A DNA stretch of 64,000 nt, from positions 1 to 64,000 of the forward strand of contig NZ_MKXB01000106.1 of NCBI RefSeq assembly GCF_001865245.1. The letters run 5' to 3'. The stretch's first letter is position 1, and each line of letters starts with the position of its first letter. The position numbers and the translations under genes were made by a program. Source of the stretch: Streptomyces sp. CC53 (lineage in GTDB: Bacteria > Actinomycetota > Actinomycetes > Streptomycetales > Streptomycetaceae). The notes under the pieces were generated by a model. That model was not told where the DNA came from. It ran no database searches and was given only the letters and a program-made list of their open reading frames with translations. Shown in pieces: positions 12,215 to 21,478 of the stretch.

Positions 12215-12487
12215 CGGGCCCCCGCCGACACGGGCCGACCGGATTTCGGAGCAGCCCTCCGGCACGCGTGTCGCACGCCTCCGAATGGGCATACCAGGAC
12301 ATATTTCACCCAAAGGGGCAATGGCGTGGTTATCGCCCGCGGACCTGGGCACAAGCCTCCCAGGCTTCTCACGGGGCGTGCCGGGCGGGCGGACCCGGCG
12401 GCGCGCCCCGTTGCCGCCGGACCCGGGTCGATTTATCGTCCCAGCACGATTCGCGAGCAAGATCACAATATGTGAAGGGGTCGCGGC
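12215..12487. other. Divergent spacer between the ileS leader and the TraR-like gene
   Basis: No gene seen. This block contains an unusually AT-rich patch (12290-12335). Near its plus-strand end are a possible -10 CACAAT (12464-12469) and the perfect inverted repeat TCACA-ATA-TGTGA (12463-12475), directly upstream of the GAAGGGG ribosome site of the next gene. Confidence 0.45.
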
Positions 12488-13846
12488 ATGGTGGCGAAGC
12501 AGACCGCGAGGGCGACCGGGACGGCCGCGCGGAAGTCCACGGAGGCCAAGGCCCCCGCCACCGCGCCGACCCCCAAGAAGTCCGTCGCGAAGAAGGCTGC
12601 TTCCGGGAAGAAGGCGAGCGCCGCCCGGGAGGCCGCGTCCAAGAAGGCCACCGCATCCGCGGAGACCACTGCCAAGGGGCACGACGTCAAGCGGGGCTCC
12701 GCCGCCAAGAAGGCGCCTGCCAAGAAGGCGCCTGCCAAGAAGGCTGCCACCGCAAGGTCCGCCGCCCACGGAAGAGCTGCCGCCGCAGAAGGCGCCGTCG
12801 AAGGGGTCGAGCCCCGGAAGCGGTCCGGCGCGGTGCCCGGGAAGCCCCCCACCAAGAGGGCCGCCACGGAGAAGGGGCATGCGCGGAGTGCGGCGGCCGC
12901 CGGAGACGGGCCGGACGCAGGCGCAGCGGCTGAGGGCGTCACGGGGGCCGCGGTGGGGAAAAGGACGGCTGGGAGGAAGACGGGCCCGCAGACGGAGACG
13001 CCGGCCCGGAGGACCCCCGCGCGGAGGGCCGCCGCCGCACCCGCCGAAAAGCAGGGGGCGCCGGCGGCTTCGGAAGGCGGGGTCGTGGAGGCGGTGGCGG
13101 GGAAAAGGACGGCGGGCGCGCGCACGAAGGCCCGTGCGGAGAAGGCCCCCGCCGGGAAGGACGCGGGCGGCAGGGCGGCTGCCGCCGGGTCCGGACAGCA
13201 TGAGACGGCCGCCCGGGCCGCCGGTGCCGGGAAGGCCGCCCCCGGGCGGTCCGCCGCCAAGGAGGCCGCCGCCAAGAGGTCGGCGGCCAGGAAGGCCACG
13301 GCCGCCAAGGCCGGCAGGAAGGCCGCACCCGCGGCTTCGGCCGCAGAGCAGACAGGAGACCGGACGGTGGCAGCGAAGAAGACGGCGGACATGGAGGCGA
13401 CGGCCGGCGCGGGGGTTCCCCCGGCGCGCGGGCTCGCCGAGGCGGCGCCCGAGGAGCTCGCCGTACGGCCGGGCGAGGAGCCGTGGACCTCCGAGGAGGT
13501 CGCCGGGGCCCGCGCCGAGCTGGAGGGGGAGGTCCAGCGGCTCCAGCACGAGCTCGCGGCCTCCGAGACCGCGCTGACCGGCCTGATGCGTGACTCCGGC
13601 GACGGTGCGGGGCACGACGAGGCCGACACCGGCACGAAGAACATCACGCGGGAGCACGAGATGGCCCTGGCCGCCAACGCCCGGGCCACCCTGGAGCAGA
13701 CCGAGCACGCCCTGGAGCGGCTCGACACCGGTACGTACGGCCTGTGCGAGGTGTGCGGCAAGCCCATCGGGAAGGCCCGCATGCAGGCGTTCCCGCGTGC
13801 CACGCTGTGCGTCGAGGACAAGCAGAAGCAGGAGCGGCGGGGCTGA
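12488..13846 (+). CDS. TraR/DksA-type zinc-finger protein with long Lys/Ala-rich tail
   Basis: 452 residues in two parts. Residues 1 to about 320 are Lys/Ala/Gly-rich, low complexity, with AKKAPAKKAP-type repeats like histone H1 or the tails of actinobacterial HU proteins, so nonspecific DNA or RNA binding is likely. The C-terminal 120 residues are a DksA/TraR domain: acidic coiled coil (SEEVAGARAELEGEVQ...), then a zinc finger with C420, C423 and C441. The fourth ligand position holds D444 (LCVED) where the family normally has Cys. Start ATG with a GAAGGGG site. It may modulate RNA polymerase or nucleoid structure, by family; the exact role is unknown. Confidence 0.85.
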   Translation: MVAKQTARATGTAARKSTEAKAPATAPTPKKSVAKKAASGKKASAAREAASKKATASAETTAKGHDVKRGSAAKKAPAKKAPAKKAATARSAAHGRAAAAEGAVEGVEPRKRSGAVPGKPPTKRAATEKGHARSAAAAGDGPDAGAAAEGVTGAAVGKRTAGRKTGPQTETPARRTPARRAAAAPAEKQGAPAASEGGVVEAVAGKRTAGARTKARAEKAPAGKDAGGRAAAAGSGQHETAARAAGAGKAAPGRSAAKEAAAKRSAARKATAAKAGRKAAPAASAAEQTGDRTVAAKKTADMEATAGAGVPPARGLAEAAPEELAVRPGEEPWTSEEVAGARAELEGEVQRLQHELAASETALTGLMRDSGDGAGHDEADTGTKNITREHEMALAANARATLEQTEHALERLDTGTYGLCEVCGKPIGKARMQAFPRATLCVEDKQKQERRG

Positions 13847-13952
13847 CCCGCCGCCGCTGCGGCAGGCGGCCGCCGCCGTGCGGGACCCGTCCGGGGCCGT
13901 ACGCGTGTGCCGTACCCTCGTCACAGTCAGGCACCTAGGTTGAGGGACTCAC

Positions 13953-14513
13953 GTGACAGAGGCGGAGCACGTCATCGGTACGCCGGATGCGGACGACGCG
14001 GCTGGGACGCCCGCCGAGCCGCGCACGGGAAGGCGGAGGATCGCGGCGCTCGTCGCCGTGGCCCTCGTGGCGTACCTGCTGGACCTCGGCAGCAAGATGC
14101 TGGTCGTGGCCAGGCTGGAGCACCACGAGCCGATCGTGCTCGTCGACGGTCTGCTGAAGCTGGAGGCGGTGCGCAACCCGGGCGCGGCGTTCGGGATCGG
14201 CGAGGCCTTCACCGTGATCTTCACGGTCATCGCGGTCGCGGTGATCGTGGTGATCATGCGCATCGCCCGCAAGCTGTACAGCCTGCCCTGGGCGATCGCG
14301 CTGGGCCTGCTGCTCGGCGGCGCGCTCGGCAACCTCACCGACCGGATCTTCCGGGCGCCGGGCGTCTTCGAGGGCGCGGTGGTGGACTTCATCGCCCCGG
14401 CGCACTTCGCCGTCTTCAACCTCGCGGACTCCGCGATCGTCTGCGGCGGTTTCCTGATCGTCATCCTCTCCTTCCGGGGGCTCGACCCGGACGGCACCGT
14501 CCACAAGGACTGA
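13953..14513 (+). CDS. lspA: Lipoprotein signal peptidase (signal peptidase II)
   Basis: Membrane aspartyl protease that cleaves lipoprotein signal peptides after Lgt modification. 186 residues. A polar N-terminal extension of about 35 residues precedes four hydrophobic helices. Signature NPGAAFG lies about residue 75. The catalytic Asp pair is in NLTDRIFR (about 129) and [12 protein letters not shown] (about 155). The GTG start has a TTGAGGGACTCAC ribosome site. A -10-like TAGGTT lies just upstream. rluD follows after 76 bases. lgt is elsewhere in this window. Confidence 0.96.
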   Translation: MTEAEHVIGTPDADDAAGTPAEPRTGRRRIAALVAVALVAYLLDLGSKMLVVARLEHHEPIVLVDGLLKLEAVRNPGAAFGIGEAFTVIFTVIAVAVIVVIMRIARKLYSLPWAIALGLLLGGALGNLTDRIFRAPGVFEGAVVDFIAPAHFAVFNLADSAIVCGGFLIVILSFRGLDPDGTVHKD

Positions 14514-14577
14514 CCGGCCGGGGCGCGGTGCGCCGGCGGTTGTCCACAGGGCCGACCGGGTGAGCGCGCGGACAGGG

Positions 14578-14592
14578 CATACTCGACGGGTG
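14578..14592 (+). promoter_or_regulatory. Possible leaderless promoter of rluD
   Basis: CATACT (14578-14583) is followed by exactly 6 bases and then the GTG start, and there is no ribosome-binding site, so transcription may begin at the start codon. Confidence 0.4.
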
Positions 14593-15531
14593 AGCACGAT
14601 TCCCGAGATCCGCGCCCTGCCCGTTCCCGACGGCCTCGAAGGCGAGCGCGTCGACGCCGCCATCGCCCGCATGTTCGGGTTCTCCCGTACGAAGGCCGCT
14701 GAGCTGGCCGCGGCCGGGAAGGTCCTGGTGGACGGGGCCGTCGTCGGCAAGTCCGAGCGGGTCACCGGCGGTGCCTGGCTGGAGGTCGAGATGCCGACGG
14801 CGCCCGCGCCCGTGCAGATCGTCGCCGAACCGGTCGAGGGCATGGAGATCGTCCACGACGACGACGACATCGTCGTGATCGCGAAGCCCGTGGGCGTAGC
14901 CGCCCACCCGAGCCCCGGCTGGACAGGGACGACCGTGATCGGCGGACTCGCCGCCGCCGGGTACCGCATCTCGACGTCGGGCGCCGCCGAGCGGCAGGGC
15001 ATCGTGCACCGCCTGGACGTCGGCACGTCCGGCCTGATGGTGGTCGCCAAGTCCGAGCGTGCGTACACCCTGCTGAAGGCGCAGTTCCGCGAGCGGGTCG
15101 TCGACAAGCGCTACCACGCGCTGGTGCAGGGCCACCCGGACCCGCTCAGCGGCACCATCGACGCGCCCATCGGCCGGCACCCGAACCACGACTACAAGTG
15201 GGCGGTCACGGCCGACGGCAAGCCGTCCGTCACCCACTACGACCTGATCGAGGCGTACCGGGCGGCCTCCCTGCTGGACATCAAGCTGGAGACCGGCCGG
15301 ACGCACCAGATCCGCGTCCACATGTCCGCCCACCGCCACCCCTGCGTGGGCGACCTCACCTACGGCGCGGACCCGACCCTCGCCAAGCGGCTCCGGCTGA
15401 CGCGGCAGTGGCTGCACGCCGTGCGCCTCGGCTTCGAGCACCCCTCGGACGGCCGCTGGGTCGAGTTCGAGAGCACGTACCCGGACGACCTCCAGCACGC
15501 CCTGGACACCATCGCGGCGGAGAGCGCATGA
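14590..15531 (+). CDS. rluD: RluD-family 23S rRNA pseudouridine synthase
   Basis: Cytoplasmic enzyme isomerising uridines in 23S rRNA. 313 residues from the GTG at 14590. An N-terminal S4 RNA-binding domain ([32 protein letters not shown]) is followed by the RluA-type catalytic domain. The catalytic Asp is in [17 protein letters not shown] (about 137-153). [24 protein letters not shown] is the conserved C-terminal block. Cotranscription with lspA is common in bacteria. It overlaps the GNAT gene by ATGA. Confidence 0.93.
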   Translation: MSTIPEIRALPVPDGLEGERVDAAIARMFGFSRTKAAELAAAGKVLVDGAVVGKSERVTGGAWLEVEMPTAPAPVQIVAEPVEGMEIVHDDDDIVVIAKPVGVAAHPSPGWTGTTVIGGLAAAGYRISTSGAAERQGIVHRLDVGTSGLMVVAKSERAYTLLKAQFRERVVDKRYHALVQGHPDPLSGTIDAPIGRHPNHDYKWAVTADGKPSVTHYDLIEAYRAASLLDIKLETGRTHQIRVHMSAHRHPCVGDLTYGADPTLAKRLRLTRQWLHAVRLGFEHPSDGRWVEFESTYPDDLQHALDTIAAESA

Positions 15532-15995
15532 GCCCTTTCGCCGTGCGCGTAGCGGCCGGTGAGGCGGACCGGGAGGCTGCCTTCGCCGTCCGGCGCGCCG
15601 TGTTCGTGGTCGAGCAGGGCGTGCCCGAGGACCTGGAGTACGACGCGTACGACGCCACCGCCGTGCACGTCCTCGCGGTCCGCGGCGACGACGGGACCGC
15701 ACTCGGCACCGGACGGCTGCTGCACGGGCCGGACGCCGCGAGCAGGACGGGCGGCGCCGAAGGCGTCGGGTCCCTGGGCCGTCTCGCGGTCACCCGCGCG
15801 GCGCGCGGCCTCGGCGTGGGCGCCGCCCTCGTCCGCGGCATCGAGGACGCGGCGCGCTCCTGCGGTCTGACCGCGGTGGATCTGCACGCGCAGACGCACG
15901 CCCTCGGCTTCTACGAGCGGCTGGGTTACGTGGCCTACGGCGGCGAGTTCCTCGACGCGGGCATGCCGCACCGGGCGATGCGCCGACTGCTCTGA
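15528..15995 (+). CDS. GNAT-family N-acetyltransferase
   Basis: 155-residue single GNAT domain, the ElaA/YjcF-like small type. [22 protein letters not shown] segment near the N-terminus, the [21 protein letters not shown] acetyl-CoA binding motif (about 86-106) and the C-terminal [29 protein letters not shown] strand-helix are all typical. The substrate is unknown. The ATG overlaps the rluD stop (ATGA), so it is translationally coupled to rRNA modification and lipoprotein processing genes without an obvious functional link. Confidence 0.88.
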   Translation: MSPFAVRVAAGEADREAAFAVRRAVFVVEQGVPEDLEYDAYDATAVHVLAVRGDDGTALGTGRLLHGPDAASRTGGAEGVGSLGRLAVTRAARGLGVGAALVRGIEDAARSCGLTAVDLHAQTHALGFYERLGYVAYGGEFLDAGMPHRAMRRLL

Positions 15996-16522
15996 CGGGC
16001 CGCCGCAGTGCCCTGCGGGCGCCCGCAGGGATCGGGGGTCGGTGGGGTTTCCGGCTGCCTGGCCGGGCGGGGGCGCGCTGAGGCCGGTCCTGGTGGTGGG
16101 CTGTCTCCCAGGCGGCTTCGGGCTGGAGACAGCCGGCTGCCCGGGCCGGTTCGGCCGGTGGATAAGCCGGGTCGGTGGCCTGCCCTGCGGACGACCGCGG
16201 GCGACTGCGGGGGTCGGCGGTCGGCGGGCCCGCGGCTGACCGGCTGCTCCGGGCGACCGGCTGGGCCGGGGCGACCGGTGGCCGTCCCGGGTGGCCGTCG
16301 CGTCCCCTGGCGGCTCCGGGCTGTCCGTGCGGGCCCGTGGCCCCCGAGCCGTTGTGGCGGGGGCCGGGCGACCGGAGCCCTTCCGCGCCCCGGGCTCCCC
16401 TCCGTCGCGCCCCGACGCCACGGAGGCGGGCGGGGTGCGTGGTTGCCGGGCGCACGCAGTGTGCCGTGGCAGGGTGGGGGCCCGAAGTCGTCGCGTCGTC
16501 AGCGTGCGGAGGATCGCGCACC
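15996..16522 (+). other. Intergenic region upstream of the antiporter
   Basis: 527 bases with no supported gene. It begins with a perfect 20-bp palindrome at 16011-16030 that can act as a terminator for the lspA-rluD-GNAT run. The rest is G-rich low-complexity sequence. The antiporter start is set by the GGAGGA site at 16508-16513. Confidence 0.6.
16011..16030 (+). terminator. Palindromic hairpin after the GNAT gene
   Basis: CCCTGCGGGC directly followed by its reverse complement, 15 bases after the GNAT stop. The inner bases would form the loop. No T-tract. Confidence 0.5.
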
Positions 16523-18109
16523 GTGGACCAGTTGGCGCTGCTGCTCGTCCTGCTCCTCGGCGCGGTGGTGACCGTGCCGCTCGGGGACCGCCTCGGCCTG
16601 CCGGCACCGGTGCTGATGACGCTCCTCGGGGTGGTGCTCGCGCTGCTGCCGTTCGTGCCGAACGTCGACATCCCGCCCGACTTCATCCTGCCGCTGGTGC
16701 TCCCCCCGCTGCTGTACGCGACCGTGCAGCGCACCTCCTGGCGGCAGTTCGCCGCGAACCGGCGGCCCATCCTGCTCCTGGCGGTGGCACTGGTCCTCGT
16801 CACCACCGCCGCAGCCGGTGCCGTCGCGCACACCGTGGTGCCGGGCCTGCCGCTCGCCGCGGCCGTCGCCCTCGGCGCGCTCGTCGCGCCGCCCGACCCC
16901 GTCGCGGCGACCGCCGTCGCCGGGTCGCTGGGCCTGCCCCGCAGGCTGGTGTCGATCCTGGAGGGCGAGGGGCTCTTCAACGACGTGACCGCGATCGTCG
17001 TCTACCACGTGGCCGTCGGCGCGGTGGTCGCCGGGGCGTTCTCGTGGGGCGGCGCCGCCGTGGAACTGCTGCTGTCCGCCGTCGTCGCGGTGGCCGTCGG
17101 GCTCGGTCTCGGGCGGCTCGGCGGGCTCCTCATGGACGCCCTCGGTGACGCCACCCTCCGCACCGGTCTCACGCTCCTGCTGCCCTTCGCGGCCTACGCC
17201 GTGTCCGAAGAGCTGCACGGCTCGGGGGTCCTGGCCGTGCTGGTCACGGCCCTCGCCCTGTCCGCGTCCACGGTGGACGCCGACGACGTACTGGGGCGGC
17301 TCACCGGGCGCTCGTTCTGGGAGGTCGTCGACACCCTCGTGACCGGGGTCGCCTTCGGCCTCGTCGGCCTGGAGCTCAGCACCGTCCTCGACAGCGCCGA
17401 GGGCCGGCTGCCGGCCATGCTCGGCTGGGGTGCGGTGGTCGCCGCCACCGTGGTCGCGGTGCGGCTGCTGTGGCTGCTGCCCGCCACGTGGCTGACCAAG
17501 CGGCTCCACTCACGGCGCGACACCGCCGAGGAGATCCCCCTGACCTGGCGGGAGGCCGTCGTCATGTGGTGGTCCGGCATGCGGGGCGTCGCGACCGTCG
17601 CCCTCGCGCTGGCCCTGCCGTACCGCACGGACGCGGGGGAGCCGTTCCCCGGCCGGGACGAGATCGTCTTCGTCGCCTTCTGCGTGATCATGGCCACGCT
17701 GGTCGTGCAGGGCCTCACCCTGCCCTGGCTGGTGGGCCGGCTCGGAGTGCGCGCCGACACCGGCGCCGAACGGCGGCTGGAGCGGGAGCTCGCGGTCCGC
17801 GCCGCTCACGCCGCCAGGCGGCGCCTGGGGCAGATCGAGGAGGCGGAGGACCTGCCGGAGGAACTCGTGGAGCGGCTGCGCGGCACCGCGTACGACATCG
17901 GCGCCCTGATCAGTCCCGAGGCCGCGGACGCGGGACAGCCGACGGAACACACGCGGCGCAGGGAGCGCGTCGGGCTCGTCCTGCGCGTCAGGCGCGAGCT
18001 GATGTCGGCCGCCCGCAGCGAGGTGCTGGTCGCCCGCACCGAGCCCGGCGCCGACCCGGAGGTCGTCGACCGGGTGCTGCACCGGCTCGACGTGCGCAGC
18101 CTGCGCTGA
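16523..18109 (+). CDS. CPA1-family Na+/H+ antiporter
   Basis: Integral membrane monovalent cation/proton exchanger. 528 residues from the GTG at 16523, which has a GGAGGA site; upstream in-frame sequence lacks coding character. About 12 hydrophobic helices fill residues 1-415. The family motif DPVAATAVAGSLGLPRR (about 123-139), LEGEGLFNDVTAIVVYH with the conserved Asp (about 144-160), and GMRGVATVALALALPYRT near helix 11 are clear. The C-terminal 120 residues are a charged cytoplasmic helix-rich tail. The bacterial Na+/H+ exchanger subtype is inferred from DPVAAT and NDVT. No partner genes are nearby. Confidence 0.92.
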   Translation: MDQLALLLVLLLGAVVTVPLGDRLGLPAPVLMTLLGVVLALLPFVPNVDIPPDFILPLVLPPLLYATVQRTSWRQFAANRRPILLLAVALVLVTTAAAGAVAHTVVPGLPLAAAVALGALVAPPDPVAATAVAGSLGLPRRLVSILEGEGLFNDVTAIVVYHVAVGAVVAGAFSWGGAAVELLLSAVVAVAVGLGLGRLGGLLMDALGDATLRTGLTLLLPFAAYAVSEELHGSGVLAVLVTALALSASTVDADDVLGRLTGRSFWEVVDTLVTGVAFGLVGLELSTVLDSAEGRLPAMLGWGAVVAATVVAVRLLWLLPATWLTKRLHSRRDTAEEIPLTWREAVVMWWSGMRGVATVALALALPYRTDAGEPFPGRDEIVFVAFCVIMATLVVQGLTLPWLVGRLGVRADTGAERRLERELAVRAAHAARRRLGQIEEAEDLPEELVERLRGTAYDIGALISPEAADAGQPTEHTRRRERVGLVLRVRRELMSAARSEVLVARTEPGADPEVVDRVLHRLDVRSLR

Positions 18110-18121
18110 GCCCGCGCCGCC

Positions 18122-19225
18122 TCAGCCGTCGTCGCGGCGGGCCGCCCCGCCGCCGTCCTGGCGGGTCACCGTACCGCCGGCGTCGTGCCGGTCGGGCGCC
18201 GGCATCGTGGCGACGCGGGGCAGCGCGTACGGGTGGCGGGCGTACAGCCAGGCGATGAGCTCCTCGCGCACGGAGCAGCGCAGCGTCCACAGGTCGTCGG
18301 CGTCCTTCGCGGTGACCACGGCCCGCACGACCATCGTGCTCGGCGTGGTGTCGGTGACCACCAGCGACCATCCCCGCCCGTCCCACGTGGGGGACTGCTC
18401 CAGCACCTGCCGCAGCCGCTCCCGCATCAGCGCCACCGGCGCCGCGTGGTCGAGCTGGAAGAACACCGTGCCGGTGATCTGGGCGCCGCCGCGCGACCAG
18501 TTCTCGAACGGCTTGCTGGTGAAATACGACACGGGCATGGTGAGCCGGCGCTCGTCCCAGGTCCGCACGGTGAGGAAGGTCAGCGTCACCTCCTCGACCA
18601 CGCCCCACTCGCCGTCCACCACCACGGTGTCGCCGATCCGCACCATGTCGCCGAACGCGATCTGGAACCCGGCGAACATGTTGCTCAGCGTGGACTGCGC
18701 GGCCACACCGGCGACGATGCCGATGATGCCCGCGGACGCCAGCATCGACGTGCCGATCGCGCGGAAGTCGGGGAAGGTCAGCAGCATCGCCGCGACGGCC
18801 ACCACGCCGACGACCGCCGTGACGATCCGCATGATCAGGGTGACCTGGGTGCGGACCCGGCGGACCCGGGCGGCGTCGACCGTCAGCGCCGCGTACCGGG
18901 CGTAGGTCGCCTCCACGGCGGCGGACGCGATCCGCACCACCAGCCAGGCGCTCGCACCGATCAGCAGGACCGTCAGCGCACGGCCGATGCCGACCTCGTG
19001 GTCCTGGATGATCCGCCACTGCGTCTGCTCGTAGGAGCCCCGCAGGAGGGCGGTGAGCAGCACCGTCTGCAGGGGCAGCCGGCAGCGGCGCAGCATGCCC
19101 CACAACGGGGTCTCGGGGTGGCGGGCGTCGATCCTCTGCAGCAGCTGATCGGCCAGCCAGCCGACCAGGAGGGTGAGGACGATCGAGCCACCGAGCACGA
19201 TCAACGGGCGCAGTACGTTCTCCAT
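18122..19225 (-). CDS. MscS-family mechanosensitive channel
   Basis: 367-residue membrane protein. Hydrophobic segments lie at about 7-25, 80-105 and 130-200. The pore helix/hinge region GIIGIVAGVAAQSTLSNMFAGFQIAF and the following beta domain DMVRIGDTVVVDGEWGVVEEVTLTFLTVRTWDERRLTMPVSYF are diagnostic of MscS-like channels; PFENWSRGG follows. It likely opens on hypo-osmotic shock. It has an atypically polar N-terminal half and a Gly/Asp/Arg-rich tail. GGAG lies 4 bases before the ATG. Convergent with the antiporter (12 bases apart) and divergent from the next gene across only 39 bases. Confidence 0.9.
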   Translation of the reverse strand: MENVLRPLIVLGGSIVLTLLVGWLADQLLQRIDARHPETPLWGMLRRCRLPLQTVLLTALLRGSYEQTQWRIIQDHEVGIGRALTVLLIGASAWLVVRIASAAVEATYARYAALTVDAARVRRVRTQVTLIMRIVTAVVGVVAVAAMLLTFPDFRAIGTSMLASAGIIGIVAGVAAQSTLSNMFAGFQIAFGDMVRIGDTVVVDGEWGVVEEVTLTFLTVRTWDERRLTMPVSYFTSKPFENWSRGGAQITGTVFFQLDHAAPVALMRERLRQVLEQSPTWDGRGWSLVVTDTTPSTMVVRAVVTAKDADDLWTLRCSVREELIAWLYARHPYALPRVATMPAPDRHDAGGTVTRQDGGGAARRDDG

Positions 19226-19252
19226 GACTCCGACACGCTAGACGGCGAGTGG

Positions 19253-19267
19253 CACCATGACCGAATG
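19253..19267 (+). promoter_or_regulatory. Possible leaderless promoter of the dienelactone hydrolase-like gene
   Basis: CACCAT (19253-19258), then 6 bases, then the ATG at 19265, with no ribosome-binding site. Confidence 0.35.
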
Positions 19268-19834
19268 GAGATCATGTTGTTCCACTCGATGTACGGGTTG
19301 CGCCCGGCCGTGCACGCCGCCGCCGAGCGGCTGCGGGCCGCCGGGCACCAGGTGCACGTGCCCGACCTCTTCGAGGGGCAAACCGCCGACACGGCGGAGG
19401 AGGGCCTGGCGATCAAGGACCGCATCGGCTGGGACGAGCTGGTGCGCCGGGCCGTGCGCGCCGCGGCCCCGCACTCCGAGCGGGGGCTGGTCTACGCGGG
19501 GCTCTCGCTGGGGGCCGCGTTCGCGCAGATCCTGGCCACCGGCGACGAGAAGGCACGAGGGCTGCTCCTGCTGCACGGCACGTACGACGTGGGGGAGGGC
19601 CCGTCGCTGGCCGGCCTGCCGGTCCAGCTGCACCTCGCGGACCCCGACGCGTACGAGCCGGACGACTGGCTGAACTCCTGGTACCTCGCCATGGAGCGGG
19701 CCGGCGCGGACGTGGAGGTGCACCGGTACCGGGGCGCCGGGCACCTGTACACCGACCCGGGCCTGCCGGACCACGACGAGGAGGCGGCGGAGGCGGCCTG
19801 GACGGCGGCCCTGGCGTACCTGGAGACCCTGTGA
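19265..19834 (+). CDS. Dienelactone hydrolase-family alpha/beta hydrolase
   Basis: 189-residue cytoplasmic alpha/beta hydrolase. IMLFHSMYGLRPAVHAAAERLRAAGHQVHVPDLFEG is the family N-terminus. The nucleophile elbow reads Y-A-G-L-S-L-G-A-A with Ser, not the Cys of true dienelactone hydrolase. The acid is in the HLADPDAYEPDDW segment and the His in RGAGHLYTDPG. It is therefore probably a serine esterase of unknown substrate. The ATG at 19265 is the first start that keeps the first beta strand. The start region looks leaderless. Confidence 0.85.
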   Translation: MEIMLFHSMYGLRPAVHAAAERLRAAGHQVHVPDLFEGQTADTAEEGLAIKDRIGWDELVRRAVRAAAPHSERGLVYAGLSLGAAFAQILATGDEKARGLLLLHGTYDVGEGPSLAGLPVQLHLADPDAYEPDDWLNSWYLAMERAGADVEVHRYRGAGHLYTDPGLPDHDEEAAEAAWTAALAYLETL

Positions 19835-20167
19835 GCCCCTGGGCGGGGGCAGCGGCGGAGCCGTGACGGGCCCCGCCCGGTGGTCCGGCGCTGGGCGGGG
19901 TGTGAGGAACGCCATGCGGCGGGCGCCTGCCGGTGCGCGCGGTGAGCGGTCGGGCGTACCGCACCGGTGGGGCCGCAGCCGTGCCGCGCGGACCGCGCCG
20001 TTCTGCCGCGTGGTGGTGGCAGGAGGGCGCAGGGTCCGGTCTCCGGCGCGGGTCCGCCGTCCCGCGCGCGGGCAGGGCACGGGCCCGGGGCGGCGTCTGC
20101 GCCGCGCCGTGCCCGTGCCCGTGCCCGTGGTCCCGGGCCGGCCCGGGTGGGCCGGCCGTGCCGCCCG
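19835..20167. other. Convergent spacer between the hydrolase and the M43 protease
   Basis: 333 GC-rich bases, no gene seen. It includes a small tandem repeat of GCCCGT (20111-20129) and the perfect 16-bp palindrome CCCGGGCC/GGCCCGGG at 20132-20147, a likely terminator for the protease gene on the minus strand. Confidence 0.55.
20132..20147 (-). terminator. Palindrome downstream of the M43 protease
   Basis: Perfect 16-bp palindrome 20 bases beyond the minus-strand stop. Flanking GGTGGGCC adds further pairing options. No T-tract. Confidence 0.4.
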
Positions 20168-21181
20168 TCAGGCGCGGTAGGCGACCCAGTGGTCCTGCAT
20201 GCGCTGCACCTGGCCCGGGGTGAACTGGTACATGCAGGAGTCGTACGTGTAGTCCATGAAGTTGTGGACCGGGTCCAGGCCCGCCTTGCGGGTGCAGGAG
20301 TCCCTGCCCTCGGGGCACTGGTACGCGGGGCTCTTCTCGGCCGCGGTGTCCGCCACGTAGTCGCCGTTGCCGTTACAGCCGCCCTGGAAGGTGTGGTAGA
20401 GGCCCATCCAGTGGCCGACCTCGTGGGTGGCGGTGTCGCCCTCGTTGTAGTTGGCGGCGGTGCCGCCCGGCAGGGAGGCGTCGAGGACGACGACGCCGTC
20501 CATCTCCGGGTTGGACTTGTACGAGGACGGGAAGGTCGCCCAGCCGAGGAGGCCGCCGCTGAGGTTGGCGGTGTAGAAGTTCAGGGCGCCCGCGCCGCCC
20601 TGGCGGAGGGCCGACTTCATGGCCTTCTCCTCCTGTGAGCCGGAGGAGAGGTTGTACCAGGCGGCGTTGTCCGTGTAGGTGGTTCCGGCCAGGGTGAACT
20701 GGAAGCCGGAGTCGGCGTTGCCGGAGCCCTGGCCGCCGAAGGCGGAGTTGAGGACCGCCATCTGCGCGCTGATGTCGCTGCTCGACAGCTTGCCCTTGGT
20801 GCCGTCGTGGATGACGTGGAAGTAGACCGGGACGGAGACCGCGGCGGCCTGCGCCCGGGAGGCGTCGAAGCGTCCGGCGTCCAGGCCCTTGATCGCGGCC
20901 GCCTTCAGCTTCGTCTTGAGGTCCCGCTCCATCGCCTCGGCCTTGGCGGCGGTCACCTCGTTGGGCTCGTGCTTGTGGACGCCCTCCCCGGGATGCGCTG
21001 CGCGGGCGTGGGCGTTCGTGCCGGTCTCCTCGCACTCCTCGGCCGCGGTGGCGGCCGACGTGGTGGCGGCGGAGGCGCCGGTGGGCGCGGAGAACGGAGC
21101 CAGGGCCAGTGTTCCGGCCAGGACCGTGGCGCCGAGGACACGGCGGTGCGTACGCGGCGATATTCGGACAAGAGCACGCAT
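20168..21181 (-). CDS. Secreted zinc metalloprotease, M43 (cytophagalysin/pappalysin) family
   Basis: 337 residues. The N-terminus is a Sec signal peptide: basic [14 protein letters not shown], hydrophobic [18 protein letters not shown], cleavage probably after ASA near residue 37. A charged pro-region follows. The catalytic domain carries [13 protein letters not shown], i.e. HExxHxxGxxH with Gly after the second His region, and the Met-turn sequence [15 protein letters not shown]. Cys pairs ([17 protein letters not shown]) suggest disulfides. The end, [13 protein letters not shown], is typical of the family. ATG with GAGGAG 8 bases upstream. It probably degrades extracellular protein. Confidence 0.93.
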   Translation of the reverse strand: MRALVRISPRTHRRVLGATVLAGTLALAPFSAPTGASAATTSAATAAEECEETGTNAHARAAHPGEGVHKHEPNEVTAAKAEAMERDLKTKLKAAAIKGLDAGRFDASRAQAAAVSVPVYFHVIHDGTKGKLSSSDISAQMAVLNSAFGGQGSGNADSGFQFTLAGTTYTDNAAWYNLSSGSQEEKAMKSALRQGGAGALNFYTANLSGGLLGWATFPSSYKSNPEMDGVVVLDASLPGGTAANYNEGDTATHEVGHWMGLYHTFQGGCNGNGDYVADTAAEKSPAYQCPEGRDSCTRKAGLDPVHNFMDYTYDSCMYQFTPGQVQRMQDHWVAYRA

Positions 21182-21374
21182 GGGCGACTCCTCGCGGGGG
21201 GTTGTGGGAGGGCCTTCCTCGCCACCGCCGGGAGGACATTACGTGGCCATGTCAGATCTGGAAGAGAATCGTTCCGGCCCAATCAATCGTTGGGAGGATG
21301 AAGGCGTCGATGAGAAATCCTGCGGTCTGTCCCGGGAGTTGAGATGCGGACGTCATGCGCGTGCATACGTGGGC

Positions 21375-21414
21375 GGGCGGTGTGTCCGGATTCGATCTCC
21401 CGGACGCACCGCCC
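21375..21414 (-). terminator. phoD terminator
   Basis: 15-bp inverted repeat (21375-21389 with 21400-21414) with a single mismatch and a 10-base loop, about 65 bases beyond the phoD stop, between phoD and the M43 gene. Confidence 0.6.
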
Positions 21415-21478
21415 GTCACACGCTTGTGATCACCGCTTAACGGGACCGTCTTTGGCTGATACTCGCCCTTGCGTCAGC

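Noticed and set aside
20104..20131. CRISPR-like short repeats (GCCCGT)
   Set aside because: A simple 6-base tandem repeat with no spacers. Simple-sequence slippage in GC-rich DNA.
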